A stretch of 64,000 nt of DNA from Roseiflexus castenholzii DSM 13941 (GTDB lineage Bacteria > Chloroflexota > Chloroflexia > Chloroflexales > Roseiflexaceae): contig NC_009767.1 of assembly GCF_000017805.1 (NCBI RefSeq), positions 4,071,001 to 4,135,000 on the forward strand. The letters run 5' to 3'. This document shows, piece by piece, positions 26,716-34,895 of the stretch. The position numbers and the translations under genes are program-made. The first letter of the stretch is position 1, and each line of letters begins with the position of its first letter. The notes beneath the pieces are model-generated. The model was given only the letters and a program-made list of their open reading frames with translations, ran no database searches and was not told where the DNA came from.

Positions 26716-27864
26716 ATGAGATGGTCATTTCGCATTGCACAGGTCGCCGGCATCGACATCAAGATTCATCTGACGTTCTTTTTGATCGTCATTCTTGGCG
26801 CTATCGCTGGCGGAGCATCATATGGCGCAGTCGGCGCAGCATTCGGCGCATTGCTGATCCTGTTGCTGTTTCTCTGTGTGACACTCCACGAATTGGGGCA
26901 CGGTATTGCGGCGCGCGCCTTCGGCATCCCGGTGCGCGAGATCATTCTGTTGCCGCTCGGCGGTCTGGCATTGCTGGGGCGCAATCCGTCGAAGGCATGG
27001 CACGAACTGGTCATCGCCGCCGCCGGACCACTGGTGAATGTCATCATCGCCGCTGTGCTGCTGCTGGTGACGGGAACGGCGCTGGCCTTCGGCATTTTTG
27101 ACCTGAACACACTGGAGATTGGGCGTGGTGCGTTTCCGGCGCCGTCGATCCAGGGGTTAACGCTCTGGCTGTTGCAGGCAAATGTGTTGCTGGTGCTCTT
27201 CAACATGATCCCGGCGTTTCCGCTCGATGGCGGGCGCATTCTGCGCTCGGTACTGGCGATGATCATCGGTTTTCGCCGCGCTACGCGCATTGCGACGTTC
27301 CTCGGTCAGGGGATTGCTATTGTTCTTGGCATTCTGGGTATTCTCAGCGGCAACTTTTTGCTGGCGCTCGTCGCCGTGTTCATCTTTCTCGGCGCCGGGC
27401 AGGAAAATGCCGAGGGGCAGGCGCGCACAATGCTCGACACTATGCGCGTCGGTGATGCATACAATCGGCATGCCCTCACGCTCGATATTGGCGACCGTGT
27501 GAGCAAGGTGGTCGATTATATTCTGACCAGTTATCAACCCGACTTCGCCGTTATGCAGAATAGTCGTCTGATCGGTATTGTGACGCGCGAAGATGTGCTG
27601 CGTGCCCTGGCGAGCGACACGCGCGATCTGTACGTCACCGGCATTATGCAACGTGAGTTTGTGCGCGTCCCAGCGAGCGCCACTCTCGATGAGGTGCGCC
27701 AGGTGATGAGCGCGCAGGGTACGCGCGTTGTGGCAGTGTATGAAGGAGAAGTCTACCTGGGGCTAGTCAGTATCGAGGACATTTCCGAGGCTTACGCCGT
27801 CCTATCGTATCTGGAACGCCAACAAGAAGCGCGCCGCGCTCAAATGGCGCGTGACGCAACGTAG
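26716..27864 (+). CDS. Site-2 protease family metallopeptidase with CBS pair
   Basis: 382 residues, M50 family. Hydrophobic helices carry the zinc site HELGH (His58, Glu59, His62) and the third ligand in NMIPAFPLDGGRIL. The C-terminal half (about 240-365) holds two CBS modules (MRVGDAYNRHALTLDIGD..., IMQREFVRVPASATLDEV...), which bind adenine nucleotides and probably gate cleavage. Proteins of this group (SpoIVFB/Rip3-like) cut membrane proteins within the bilayer, often anti-sigma factors. GGGAGA lies six bases before the ATG. It converges on the RsbR-like gene, which may be coincidence. Confidence 0.92.
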   Translation: MRWSFRIAQVAGIDIKIHLTFFLIVILGAIAGGASYGAVGAAFGALLILLLFLCVTLHELGHGIAARAFGIPVREIILLPLGGLALLGRNPSKAWHELVIAAAGPLVNVIIAAVLLLVTGTALAFGIFDLNTLEIGRGAFPAPSIQGLTLWLLQANVLLVLFNMIPAFPLDGGRILRSVLAMIIGFRRATRIATFLGQGIAIVLGILGILSGNFLLALVAVFIFLGAGQENAEGQARTMLDTMRVGDAYNRHALTLDIGDRVSKVVDYILTSYQPDFAVMQNSRLIGIVTREDVLRALASDTRDLYVTGIMQREFVRVPASATLDEVRQVMSAQGTRVVAVYEGEVYLGLVSIEDISEAYAVLSYLERQQEARRAQMARDAT

Positions 27865-27955
27865 GAGCGAAACGTCCCCCTGGACGAATCCTCGAAGCCC
27901 CATTGCGAGAGACCCGTTGCAACCCTTTCCCTGCGCTTCGCTCCGGCGACGCCTC

Positions 27956-29293
27956 TCACGCGATCATTCCCGTGAACATGCGTCGCCGCCATCGGTGATG
28001 GCGGCGACGCACGAGTTCGAGCGCCGTCTGCAAGTTACTGCATGTGGTCAACTGACCGAGTTTGACCCCCAACTGCACAATCGTCTGCGCAACTTCCGGC
28101 GACATTCCTGCCAGGGTGACATGCGCGCCGAGCAGAGCGGCTGCCTGTGCCGTCTGCACCAGGTGATTGGCAACGCCGGTATCAATGACTGCAATCCCGG
28201 TAATGTCGATGATAACATCATCGGCGCGCCGCTCTTCAATCGCTTCAAGGATCGCGTGGGTCATCTGCGCAGCGCGGGTGCTGTCAATCGCGCCGATCAG
28301 GGGAACAATAAGCGTGCGCGCATCGAGTGGAATGATCGGCGTTGATAATTCCCGAATGGTCGAGCGCTGCGCAGCAATAATTTCGTCCTGCAACTTCTGT
28401 CGTTCGGCATTACTTTCGATGAGATCGTGCATGATACCGGGAAGCAGATCAAGCGCGCTCAGCGCCGATTCGGTCACATTGTCGCACGTGATCAACTCGC
28501 CGGGTGTGAAAATCTGCCGTTCGACCGGAACGCCGCGCAGTGCCTGGAGCGCCACATCCACCGCCTGACGTCCGATACGCAGCGGCTCCTGATTGACCGT
28601 TGCCAGCATGTGGCCGCTGTGAATGGCGCGCAGCGCTTCCGGCAAGCCATCGAAACCGACGACAACGACCTTCCCCGCCAGGTTCTGCGCCTTGAGCGCA
28701 TCAACCGCGCCAAGCGCCATGGGATCATTGGCGGCAAAGATGGCATCGATCGGTTGACCGGCGCGCAGCCATTCTTCTGTCAGATTCCTGCCGCTTTCGC
28801 GCGTCCAGTCGCCGACTGCCTGCGCCATTATCCGAATACGCGGCCATTGGCGCAGCGCATCCGCCAGAATATCGGCGCGATGGTTGTGCGGACCGGCGAT
28901 AAGGGCGATGCACAACTGTTCACCCAGGCGCGCCGTGAGCAACTCGGCAATGCGCATCAGTCCCTGACGCTCGTCGGAGCGAACCGTTGCACTGACATAC
29001 CCCTCAAGGATCCCGCCATCGACCTCGATAACCGGCACGCGCGCCAACCGCGCCAGTTCAAGATGCTGGGCAAACGCGCGCGTCTCGCGCGCCGGTCCCA
29101 GGATCAGCGCATGCACCCGTCGCCGCAGGAGATCGGCAACCATCTCGACCTGTGCTTCAACCGTTCGCGCGTCCTGATCAATGACGGTCACACCGTGGTC
29201 CGCTGCGCGCGCGCGTACACCGTGGCGCAGAATCGACCAGAAGGTAAAACGAGCGTCGTTGAGAACACAACCAAGTGTAATGGCAGATGTCAC
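27956..29293 (-). CDS. RsbR-like STAS protein with periplasmic-binding-protein-type sensor
   Basis: 445 residues from GTG 29293 (AGGAG seven bases upstream). The frame extends 32 codons further, into the upstream gene, but without a ribosome site. No signal peptide, so cytoplasmic. Residues ~5-290 are a LacI/RbsB-type sugar-binding fold (ITLGCVLNDARFTFW, IFAANDPMALGAVDALK, VVVGFDGLPEALRAI, ATVNQEPLRIGRQAV). Residues ~317-430 are a STAS domain with the hallmarks of stressosome RsbR paralogues (PLIGAIDSTRAAQM, DITGIAVIDTGVANHL, AGMSPEVAQTIVQLGV), the Thr of IDTG and the region of the second phospho-site. RsbR proteins form the stressosome with RsbS and are phosphorylated by RsbT. Here the sensor would read a small sugar-like ligand. 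The Arg/His-rich tail comes from a perfect DNA palindrome. Confidence 0.88.
   Translation of the reverse strand: MTSAITLGCVLNDARFTFWSILRHGVRARAADHGVTVIDQDARTVEAQVEMVADLLRRRVHALILGPARETRAFAQHLELARLARVPVIEVDGGILEGYVSATVRSDERQGLMRIAELLTARLGEQLCIALIAGPHNHRADILADALRQWPRIRIMAQAVGDWTRESGRNLTEEWLRAGQPIDAIFAANDPMALGAVDALKAQNLAGKVVVVGFDGLPEALRAIHSGHMLATVNQEPLRIGRQAVDVALQALRGVPVERQIFTPGELITCDNVTESALSALDLLPGIMHDLIESNAERQKLQDEIIAAQRSTIRELSTPIIPLDARTLIVPLIGAIDSTRAAQMTHAILEAIEERRADDVIIDITGIAVIDTGVANHLVQTAQAAALLGAHVTLAGMSPEVAQTIVQLGVKLGQLTTCSNLQTALELVRRRHHRWRRRMFTGMIA
27980..28010. promoter_or_regulatory. Perfect 14-bp palindrome at 3' end of the RsbR-like gene
   Basis: GCGTCGCCGCCATC, loop GGT, then its exact complement. 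It lies in the last coding codons and between two convergent genes. No U-run follows, so it is not a standard terminator; it could protect or limit the transcripts of both genes. Confidence 0.6.
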
Positions 29294-29352
29294 TGTGGGT
29301 CTCCTGGAAGATGCCGTACTGCAATGAATGACAGGGAGGAGATGCATCGATA

Positions 29353-29922
29353 TCAGGGGAGTGGTGAGAGCAGCAGCGCCGATGCCCATCCCTCCGTTCC
29401 GGCCGGAACGCCTTCGCCAGAACGATCCACCGCCGGTTGATCGACCCGAATCCGAAACCAGACCTGATCGCCAACCCTGCGCCGCTCCAGAAAGGTAATC
29501 CTGTCTCCCGGATAGATCAACCCGACGATGGTTTCGGGGGCAACGCGCGGCTCGCGACGCAGATTGCCGCCACGGACGACCTCGCCGCTGCCAATGCCCG
29601 GATCGGGCGTACCGGTTGGACCGACCGCCGCCTGTGCGGTCGCAGTGCGCAACGCAATGCGGGTTGCCGTTCCCTGCGCCTCAACCGTTTGCGTCGCTCC
29701 GGCGACGCTGGTCAATTGCGGCACGATTGTCCCCGCATATGCAGTTGCCGTCGCCGCCAGACGTTCCGCCTGCTGCTGACGCTGACCGACGAGCCACATC
29801 CCTCCGACCGCCAGCGCCCCCAGCAGGAGCGTCACAACAACAATATGGATCAGCGCACGCAGCGGACCACCGCGCTTTGGAGCATTTGGCGCAAACAGTC
29901 GGTCCCAGTCATCGGAGCGCAT
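29353..29922 (-). CDS. Membrane-anchored SH3-like (bacterial SH3) protein
   Basis: About 189 residues from ATG 29922; an in-frame TTG at 29952 or a GTG next to the ATG could also be the start, and no ribosome site decides it. One transmembrane helix (ALIHIVVVTLLLGALAVGGMWLVG) follows a short cytoplasmic head. Then comes an Ala/Thr-rich helical stretch (QAERLAATATAYAGTIV) and a C-terminal SH3b domain (GNLRREPRVAPETIVGLIYPGDRITFLERR). Such proteins often bind the cell wall or sense envelope state. It lies 60 bases before the RsbR-like gene and may be co-transcribed with it. Confidence 0.75.
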   Translation of the reverse strand: MRSDDWDRLFAPNAPKRGGPLRALIHIVVVTLLLGALAVGGMWLVGQRQQQAERLAATATAYAGTIVPQLTSVAGATQTVEAQGTATRIALRTATAQAAVGPTGTPDPGIGSGEVVRGGNLRREPRVAPETIVGLIYPGDRITFLERRRVGDQVWFRIRVDQPAVDRSGEGVPAGTEGWASALLLSPLP

Positions 29923-30024
29923 CACGGGGGGCACAGACACCTCTTTGTGCAAATGCAGACCCTGGACGTGCGGCTGAGAGCCTGTGCGAAGAACCGATGG
30001 TCAGGTTTCATTGTATTTCCTGAT

Positions 30025-30033
30025 AGTATAACA
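30025..30033 (-). promoter_or_regulatory. Extended -10 promoter
   Basis: On the minus strand TGT-TATACT, about 100 bases upstream of the SH3 protein gene. It would drive the SH3 and RsbR-like genes separately from the two-component pair. Confidence 0.5.
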
Positions 30034-30056
30034 CAACATTACCCTGCGTCATTCGC

Positions 30057-30851
30057 TCACTCTTCAAGACGATGGCGCAATGCTCGGGGATCAATCAACC
30101 GATACCCGACGCCGCGGACATTGACAATATACGCCGGATCGATCTTATGCCGCAAATTGTGAATATGGGTTTTGAGCAGTTGTTGGGCTTCATCATCGGA
30201 AATGGCATGAGCATCGAGATAGACGCGCTGCACAATGTCGCGAAAGCGAAGAACCTGACCACGCGCTTCTGCCAGGCAACTCAGTAACTCATACTCGGTC
30301 GGCGTCGCCTGAACCAGGCGATTTCTGAAGATAATGCGTCGATTGAAGCGATCAATCAGCAGTTCACCCACGCGCATGTAGCGGATCTGCTCAATCAGAA
30401 AACGATCGTCTTCTGAGACGGCGCCACGCGCCTGCTCGCGCAGGGCTGCGAGTTGGAGCGCCGAGTCGTACCGGCGCTGCACTGCTCCTTCGATGGTATG
30501 CAGGAGTTCTTCTGGTTTGCAGGGTTTGAGCAAATAATCGTACACTCCAGCACGCAGCGCCTCAATTGCCGTTCCCAATGTCCCGTAGCCCGTCAGCAAC
30601 ACCACTTCCGGCGGACTCGGCAACCGCCGCGCCGCGCGCAACACATCCAGTCCATTGATCGTGTTCATCCGCAGATCGGTGAGCACCACATCATACACAC
30701 CGCCGCCAATCTGCTCCAGATGTTTACAGGCGGTTTCACCATCGGCGACTGCCGTAACCTGATAGCCTGCACTTTCCAGAATACGGCGGAGCGACATCAG
30801 CGCCGCATGATCGTCTTCAACCAGAAGTATCCGACCGTGACCGCGAATCAT
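30057..30851 (-). CDS. Response regulator with OmpR-type DNA-binding domain
   Basis: 264 residues from ATG 30851. The receiver domain (ILLVEDDHAALMSL, phospho-acceptor Asp59 in VVLTDLRM, LLTGYGT, Lys of YLLKPCKP) runs to about 120. A 25-residue coil follows, then a winged-helix domain with FRNRLVQATPTEYELLSCLAEARG, LLKTHIHNLRHKID and NVRGVGYRL. The receiver is of the NtrC/FixJ style, the effector of the OmpR style. It should bind DNA when phosphorylated by the kinase encoded just upstream, which ends 86 bases before the start. The frame extends to an ATG at 30944 overlapping the kinase stop, a less likely start. Confidence 0.9.
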   Translation of the reverse strand: MIRGHGRILLVEDDHAALMSLRRILESAGYQVTAVADGETACKHLEQIGGGVYDVVLTDLRMNTINGLDVLRAARRLPSPPEVVLLTGYGTLGTAIEALRAGVYDYLLKPCKPEELLHTIEGAVQRRYDSALQLAALREQARGAVSEDDRFLIEQIRYMRVGELLIDRFNRRIIFRNRLVQATPTEYELLSCLAEARGQVLRFRDIVQRVYLDAHAISDDEAQQLLKTHIHNLRHKIDPAYIVNVRGVGYRLIDPRALRHRLEE

Positions 30852-30937
30852 GACCTTGACTTTCAGATATGAGCCGTTCTGCTGGTTGTTGCATCGCAAG
30901 CCACCAGAAAACCCGGCGCCAGCAGCACAGCGACATC

Positions 30938-32962
30938 TTACCATCTGTCCGCTGCCGGGAGGGTGACAATAAATGTCGCTCCGCCGCCCGAACCGCTCTG
31001 AAGCCGCAGCATCCCGCCGTGCTGTTCGACGATTTGCCGACTAACCGTCAACCCTAACCCTGATCCATGCGGCTTTGTGGTAAAGAACGGATCAAAAATC
31101 CGTTCTTGCAGATCGGGCATAATACCTGGTCCGGTATCTTCGACCATTATTTGCACGCACGCAACGGGCGACTGATCGATAGTTTCAAGTGAATGGCGCG
31201 TTGCGATCCGCAATGTTCCGCCGCACGGCATGGCATCAATCGCGTTGATCAGCAGATTGAGCAACACCTGGGTCAGGGCGTCGCGCCCTCCCGACACTGG
31301 TGGAAGAGGTGTTGTCAGGGATCGCTCCACCCGGATGCCGCTGCCCGCCAGTGTGCCGCCGAGCAACAACAATACCCGCTCGATCAGCGCATTACAGTCG
31401 ATCAGTTCAATCGCTCCATCGCCGGGACGATGGAGATCGAGCAGACGCCGTAGCAACCCCGAAACTCGACAGATCTCATCGCTGACCAGATCGAGAAACT
31501 CCCCCGATTGCGCAGCGCCGTGTGCGCGTAACAGGTACAGATAGTTTTGGATCGACTGCAACGGGGTGTTAATCTCGTGCGCGACAATCGCCGCCAGGCG
31601 ACTGCTCGCCGCCAGGCGCTCATTCTGGCGCATAATCGCCTCAAGTTGCAGATGTTCGGTGACATCCACCAGGCGCAACACCACGCGTCGCGCCTCGTTG
31701 GCATCGCTCAGGGGAATACTGTGAATGTCGAGAATCGCCATGGCGCCTGAGGCACGGCGCAGCTGCACCCGTCCCGATGCCTTGAGACCGCTGGCAAGGG
31801 TACGCGCGACGATTGGCGCAATCTCAGGACAGATCGTATCGCACGAGGCGCCAGGAAGCGTGTCGGGTGGGCGGGCAAAGAGGCGTGCAAATTGGCGATT
31901 GGTTGTCTGAATGATACCGTTGTTATCGATCAATGCCAGCGCATCGTCGAGATTATCTACAATCGTGTACAAAAGATCGCGGCTCAACTGAAGATCGGCA
32001 TTCATCGCCTGAAGACGCGCATTGGCGTTCGCCAGCGCTTCACGATCACGTTTACGATCGGTGATATCACTGATCACGCCGATCGATCCGCTCCGACGCT
32101 GCTGCTCATCATAGATCGCCGCCACGGTCACGAACGCAGGAAACATCGTTCCATCGCGCCGCGTCAGGGTAAACTCGCCCTCCCATGGGTGACCGGCAGC
32201 GACAGTTGCGCGCATTTCTGCGATCTGCGCGTTATCCTTTGGCTCCGCTACCAGGTCGAAGACGTGACGACCGATCATGTCGGCTTCACTCCACCCGAAG
32301 ATACGCTCAGCCGAGCGGCTCCAGTACGTAATCGCACTTGTCAGATTCGTTGCAATCACTGCCTGACTGACCGCATCGAGCAGCATTGCCTGAAAGCGTA
32401 GTTTCTGTTCAACGCTGATACGCTCGGCAATTTCTTTACTCAACATGTGGTTTGCCAGGCGCACATCGGTCAGTTGCCGTCTCAGACGTTGCTGGAGGTC
32501 GATAGTCTGCTGACGCTGGACTGCCACACGGCGACGCAACCGTTCTTCAATGCGCTTTTGAGAACTGAGATCGGTCACAAGAAGAACAATGAACGTCGCT
32601 TCGCTCTCGCTGCGGAACCAACGACGCGCCTGAACGAGGACCGGCGCCTTGGTGTCATCACGACGCTGAACAACCGTCTCACCATACCACCAACCCTCCC
32701 GCGCTACGCTGTCGAGCGCGCGAGTTACTTTGCGCCGCCATCGTTCACTGTCCGACATGTCCATCACCGAACGACCACACACCTCTTCCCACCGCCAACC
32801 AAAGGCGGCCTCCGCAGCCGCGTTCCAGTACACGATGACGCCCGACAGATCGGTAATGACCAGCGGTTGACCGATCGCCTCGAGCAAATGGATGTGCGCA
32901 TGGAGTGGTTCAGGCGTGTGACGCGGTTCAGACGCGGAGATCCGTTGACGCACGTGTGTCAT
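30938..32962 (-). CDS. Soluble PAS-domain sensor histidine kinase
   Basis: 674 residues from ATG 32962. Three PAS domains (about 26-135, 193-305, 332-440) precede the dimerisation and phospho-acceptor helix (AAIVAHEINTPLQS, His462) and the ATPase domain (N-box LLNLLINAIDAMPCGG, G1 VEDTGPGIMP, F-box IFDPFFTTK, G2 GSGLGLTVS). No transmembrane helix, so it senses an internal signal, possibly redox or light through PAS cofactors, which cannot be read from the sequence. It forms a two-component pair with the regulator at 30057. Upstream in its frame the sequence runs into the 28-bp repeat array, which is why I do not extend the start. Confidence 0.93.
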   Translation of the reverse strand: MTHVRQRISASEPRHTPEPLHAHIHLLEAIGQPLVITDLSGVIVYWNAAAEAAFGWRWEEVCGRSVMDMSDSERWRRKVTRALDSVAREGWWYGETVVQRRDDTKAPVLVQARRWFRSESEATFIVLLVTDLSSQKRIEERLRRRVAVQRQQTIDLQQRLRRQLTDVRLANHMLSKEIAERISVEQKLRFQAMLLDAVSQAVIATNLTSAITYWSRSAERIFGWSEADMIGRHVFDLVAEPKDNAQIAEMRATVAAGHPWEGEFTLTRRDGTMFPAFVTVAAIYDEQQRRSGSIGVISDITDRKRDREALANANARLQAMNADLQLSRDLLYTIVDNLDDALALIDNNGIIQTTNRQFARLFARPPDTLPGASCDTICPEIAPIVARTLASGLKASGRVQLRRASGAMAILDIHSIPLSDANEARRVVLRLVDVTEHLQLEAIMRQNERLAASSRLAAIVAHEINTPLQSIQNYLYLLRAHGAAQSGEFLDLVSDEICRVSGLLRRLLDLHRPGDGAIELIDCNALIERVLLLLGGTLAGSGIRVERSLTTPLPPVSGGRDALTQVLLNLLINAIDAMPCGGTLRIATRHSLETIDQSPVACVQIMVEDTGPGIMPDLQERIFDPFFTTKPHGSGLGLTVSRQIVEQHGGMLRLQSGSGGGATFIVTLPAADRW

Positions 32963-33038
32963 AACACTATTATGATACACCATGTGAAGCGAGCGTGCGC
33001 AATGGAGATTCGTGTCCTTTGCGCGCGCGTTTCCGGGA

Positions 33039-33279
33039 ACGCGGGCGACCCGCCCGCCCACAGAGACGCGCGCCGACCCGCCCACCCACAGAGACGCGCG
33101 CCGACCCGCCTATCCCTGGGAACGCGCGCCGACCCGCCCACCCACAGAGACGCGCGCCGACCCGCCTATCCCTGGGAACGCGCGCCGACCCTCCCGCCCA
33201 CAGAGACGCGCGCCGACCCGCCTACCCCTGGGAACGCGCGCCGACCCGCCTACCCCCGGGAACGCGCGCCGACCCGCCC
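33039..33279. repeat. 28-bp tandem repeat array
   Basis: About 8.5 units, each starting ACGCGCGCCGACCCGCC. Two unit types occur: one ends CCACAGAG, the other CCTGGGA. In order they are A, A, B, A, B, A, B, B, then a broken unit. Units start at 33039, 33066, 33094, 33122, 33150, 33178, 33206, 33234 and 33262. The unit is not a multiple of three, so no protein is implied. The array lies in the 319-base gap upstream of the histidine kinase and directly after the SDR stop codon. Confidence 0.9.
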
Positions 33280-33281
33280 TC

Positions 33282-34046
33282 TTATCGCGGACCCATGCGC
33301 AGCGCGCCGTCGAGGCGGATTGTTGTGCCATTGAGCATCGGGTTCTCGATAATGTGCTGCACCAGCGTGGCAAACTCGGACGGTCTGCCCAAACGCGATG
33401 GAAACGGAACCTGCTGCGCCAGCGCCATGATCGCCGCCTCCGGCAGCCCTGCCAGCATCGGTGTATCAAAGGTTCCGGGCGCGATGCTGACGACCCGAAT
33501 TCCGTGTCGTGCCAGTTCGCGCGCCAGCGGCAGCGTCATACCGACCACACCGGCTTTCGAGGCGCTATATGCCGCCTGCCCGATCTGCCCCTCGAACGCG
33601 GCAATCGAAGCAGTGCAGACAATCACGCCGCGCTCGCCGTCGTCGTTGGGCGTGTTGCCTGCCATAACCGTCGCAGCCAACCGGATGGCATTGAATGTGC
33701 CAATCAGATTGACCGCAATCACGCGCGTAAACCGTTCGAGTGGCAACGGTCCTTCCTTGCCCAGCGTGCGTTCCGCCGTGGCGATGCCTGCGCAACAGAC
33801 CAACGCGCGCAGGTTGCCATCGCTTGCGGTTGCCTCGACCGCCGCCCGCATCTGTTCGGCGTCGGCGACATCGGCAGCAATAAAGCGCACCTGTTCGTCA
33901 AGTTCCGCTGCCAATGCCATGCCTGCCTCGCGGTTAACATCCACGATCGTGACCGTCGCGCCAAGCGCTGCCAGATGGCGCGCCACACCTGCGCCCAACC
34001 CCGACGCTCCGCCGGTGATCAGGGCGCTGCTTCCCGCAATGTGCAT
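33282..34046 (-). CDS. Short-chain dehydrogenase (type 2 3-hydroxyacyl-CoA dehydrogenase-like)
   Basis: 254 residues, classical SDR length. Cofactor motif TGGASGLGAGVA, ADVAD, catalytic Ser in CTASIAAF, and YSASK (Tyr and Lys). The insert with an Asn-rich loop (GNTPNDDGERGVIVCTAS) and the end GTTIRLDGALRMGPR are those of HSD10/type 2 3-hydroxyacyl-CoA dehydrogenases, which oxidise 3-hydroxyacyl-CoA with NAD+. AAAGGAG stands seven bases before the ATG. Close to enoyl-CoA hydratase, acyl-CoA dehydrogenase and ETF genes, though on the other strand, so it fits a beta-oxidation step. Confidence 0.92.
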   Translation of the reverse strand: MHIAGSSALITGGASGLGAGVARHLAALGATVTIVDVNREAGMALAAELDEQVRFIAADVADAEQMRAAVEATASDGNLRALVCCAGIATAERTLGKEGPLPLERFTRVIAVNLIGTFNAIRLAATVMAGNTPNDDGERGVIVCTASIAAFEGQIGQAAYSASKAGVVGMTLPLARELARHGIRVVSIAPGTFDTPMLAGLPEAAIMALAQQVPFPSRLGRPSEFATLVQHIIENPMLNGTTIRLDGALRMGPR

Positions 34047-34257
34047 GGGATGCTCCTTTCAGCATCGGTTTACCTAAAGACACGAAGGCGCAAAGTCTAT
34101 TCCGCAGCAGTCATCGATAAGAGATTGTACACCTTTGTGAAGTCTCCTGGCGGGCATCCCGACCTACGGGCGCCTGCCAGGGGCGCCTCTCCTATTGCCT
34201 CGCCTCTCGTCCCTCGCCCCTTGCCTCTCGCCCCTTGCCTCTCACCTCTCACCTCTC
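34047..34257. other. Intergenic region, end pyrimidine-rich
   Basis: No gene seen. From about 34190 it becomes CCTCTCGCCCCTTGCCT-type low-complexity sequence that continues on the other side of repeat copy B. Confidence 0.5.
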
Positions 34258-34406
34258 ATACCAATGACCTGTGACCATCCGGCATGGTCACCCTGAGCCG
34301 CGCGAGGGGGCTTGCGCGACCCGCTTCGATTCCTCGCTGCGCTCGGCATGACCCGTCGCTGCGCTCGGAATAACACGCATGCGGCATCGTCAAGCGTCAT
34401 TGGTAT
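34258..34406 (-). repeat. MITE-like element, copy B (inverted)
   Basis: 149 bases, ATACCAATGAC...GTCATTGGTAT, in opposite orientation to copy A. The flanking eight bases CACCTCTC are the same on both sides, as for a target-site duplication, although the surrounding sequence is itself repetitive. Confidence 0.85.
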
Positions 34407-34850
34407 CACCTCTCCCCTCTCCCCTCTCGCCTCTCCACAAATGCGAGATAAATCTCGCGCTACGCCCTTGTCGGGCCTCTCGCACCTCGCGCCTCGCCTC
34501 TCTCCCCTCGCCCCTCTTGCCTCGCCCCTCGCCTCTCCACAAATGCGAGATAAATCTCGCGCTACGCCCTTGTCGGGCCTCTCGCACCTCGCGCCTCGCC
34601 TCTCTCCCCTCGCCCCTCTTGCCTCGCCCCTCGCCTCTCTCCTCTCGCGCCTCTCCCCTCTCCCCTCTCGCCTCTTGCCCCTCGCCTCTCGCGCCTCGCC
34701 CCTCGCCTCTCCACAAATGCGAGATAAATCTCGCGCTACGCTATTGTCGGGTCTCTCGCGCCTCGTGCCTCTCGCCTCTCCACAAATGCGAGATAAATCT
34801 CGCGCTACGCTATTGTCGGGTCTCTCGCGCCTCGCGCCTCTCCCCTCACT
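34407..34850. repeat. Array of hairpin units in CTC-rich sequence
   Basis: Four copies of a unit beginning CCTCTCCACAAATGCGAG (starts near 34431, 34532, 34706 and 34776). Each carries a hairpin GCGAGA-TAAA-TCTCGC and then CGCTACGC..TTGTCGGG. The first two are part of a roughly 100-base direct repeat; the last two are shorter and differ in the same way (CTATTGTCGGGT). Low-complexity CCTCTCGCC runs fill the rest. Short open frames here are repeat artefacts. Confidence 0.85.
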
Positions 34851-34852
34851 CC

Positions 34853-34861
34853 TGGTATAAT
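34853..34861 (+). promoter_or_regulatory. Extended -10 promoter of the enoyl-CoA hydratase gene
   Basis: TGG-TATAAT, 35 bases before the ATG at 34896. No -35 box: the region upstream is repeat sequence. Confidence 0.6.
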
Positions 34862-34895
34862 ACCTTCGCCCCGCATACAGAGAGGAGGATGCGCT

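Noticed and set aside
33039..33279. Possible CRISPR array
   Set aside because: Units follow each other without unique spacers, only two unit types alternate, and no cas gene is near. It is a simple tandem repeat.
32995..34274. Long plus-strand open frames of 360 and 420 codons
   Set aside because: They read through the 28-bp array in different frames (a 28-base unit shifts frame) and then run antisense to the SDR gene, which has full family motifs.
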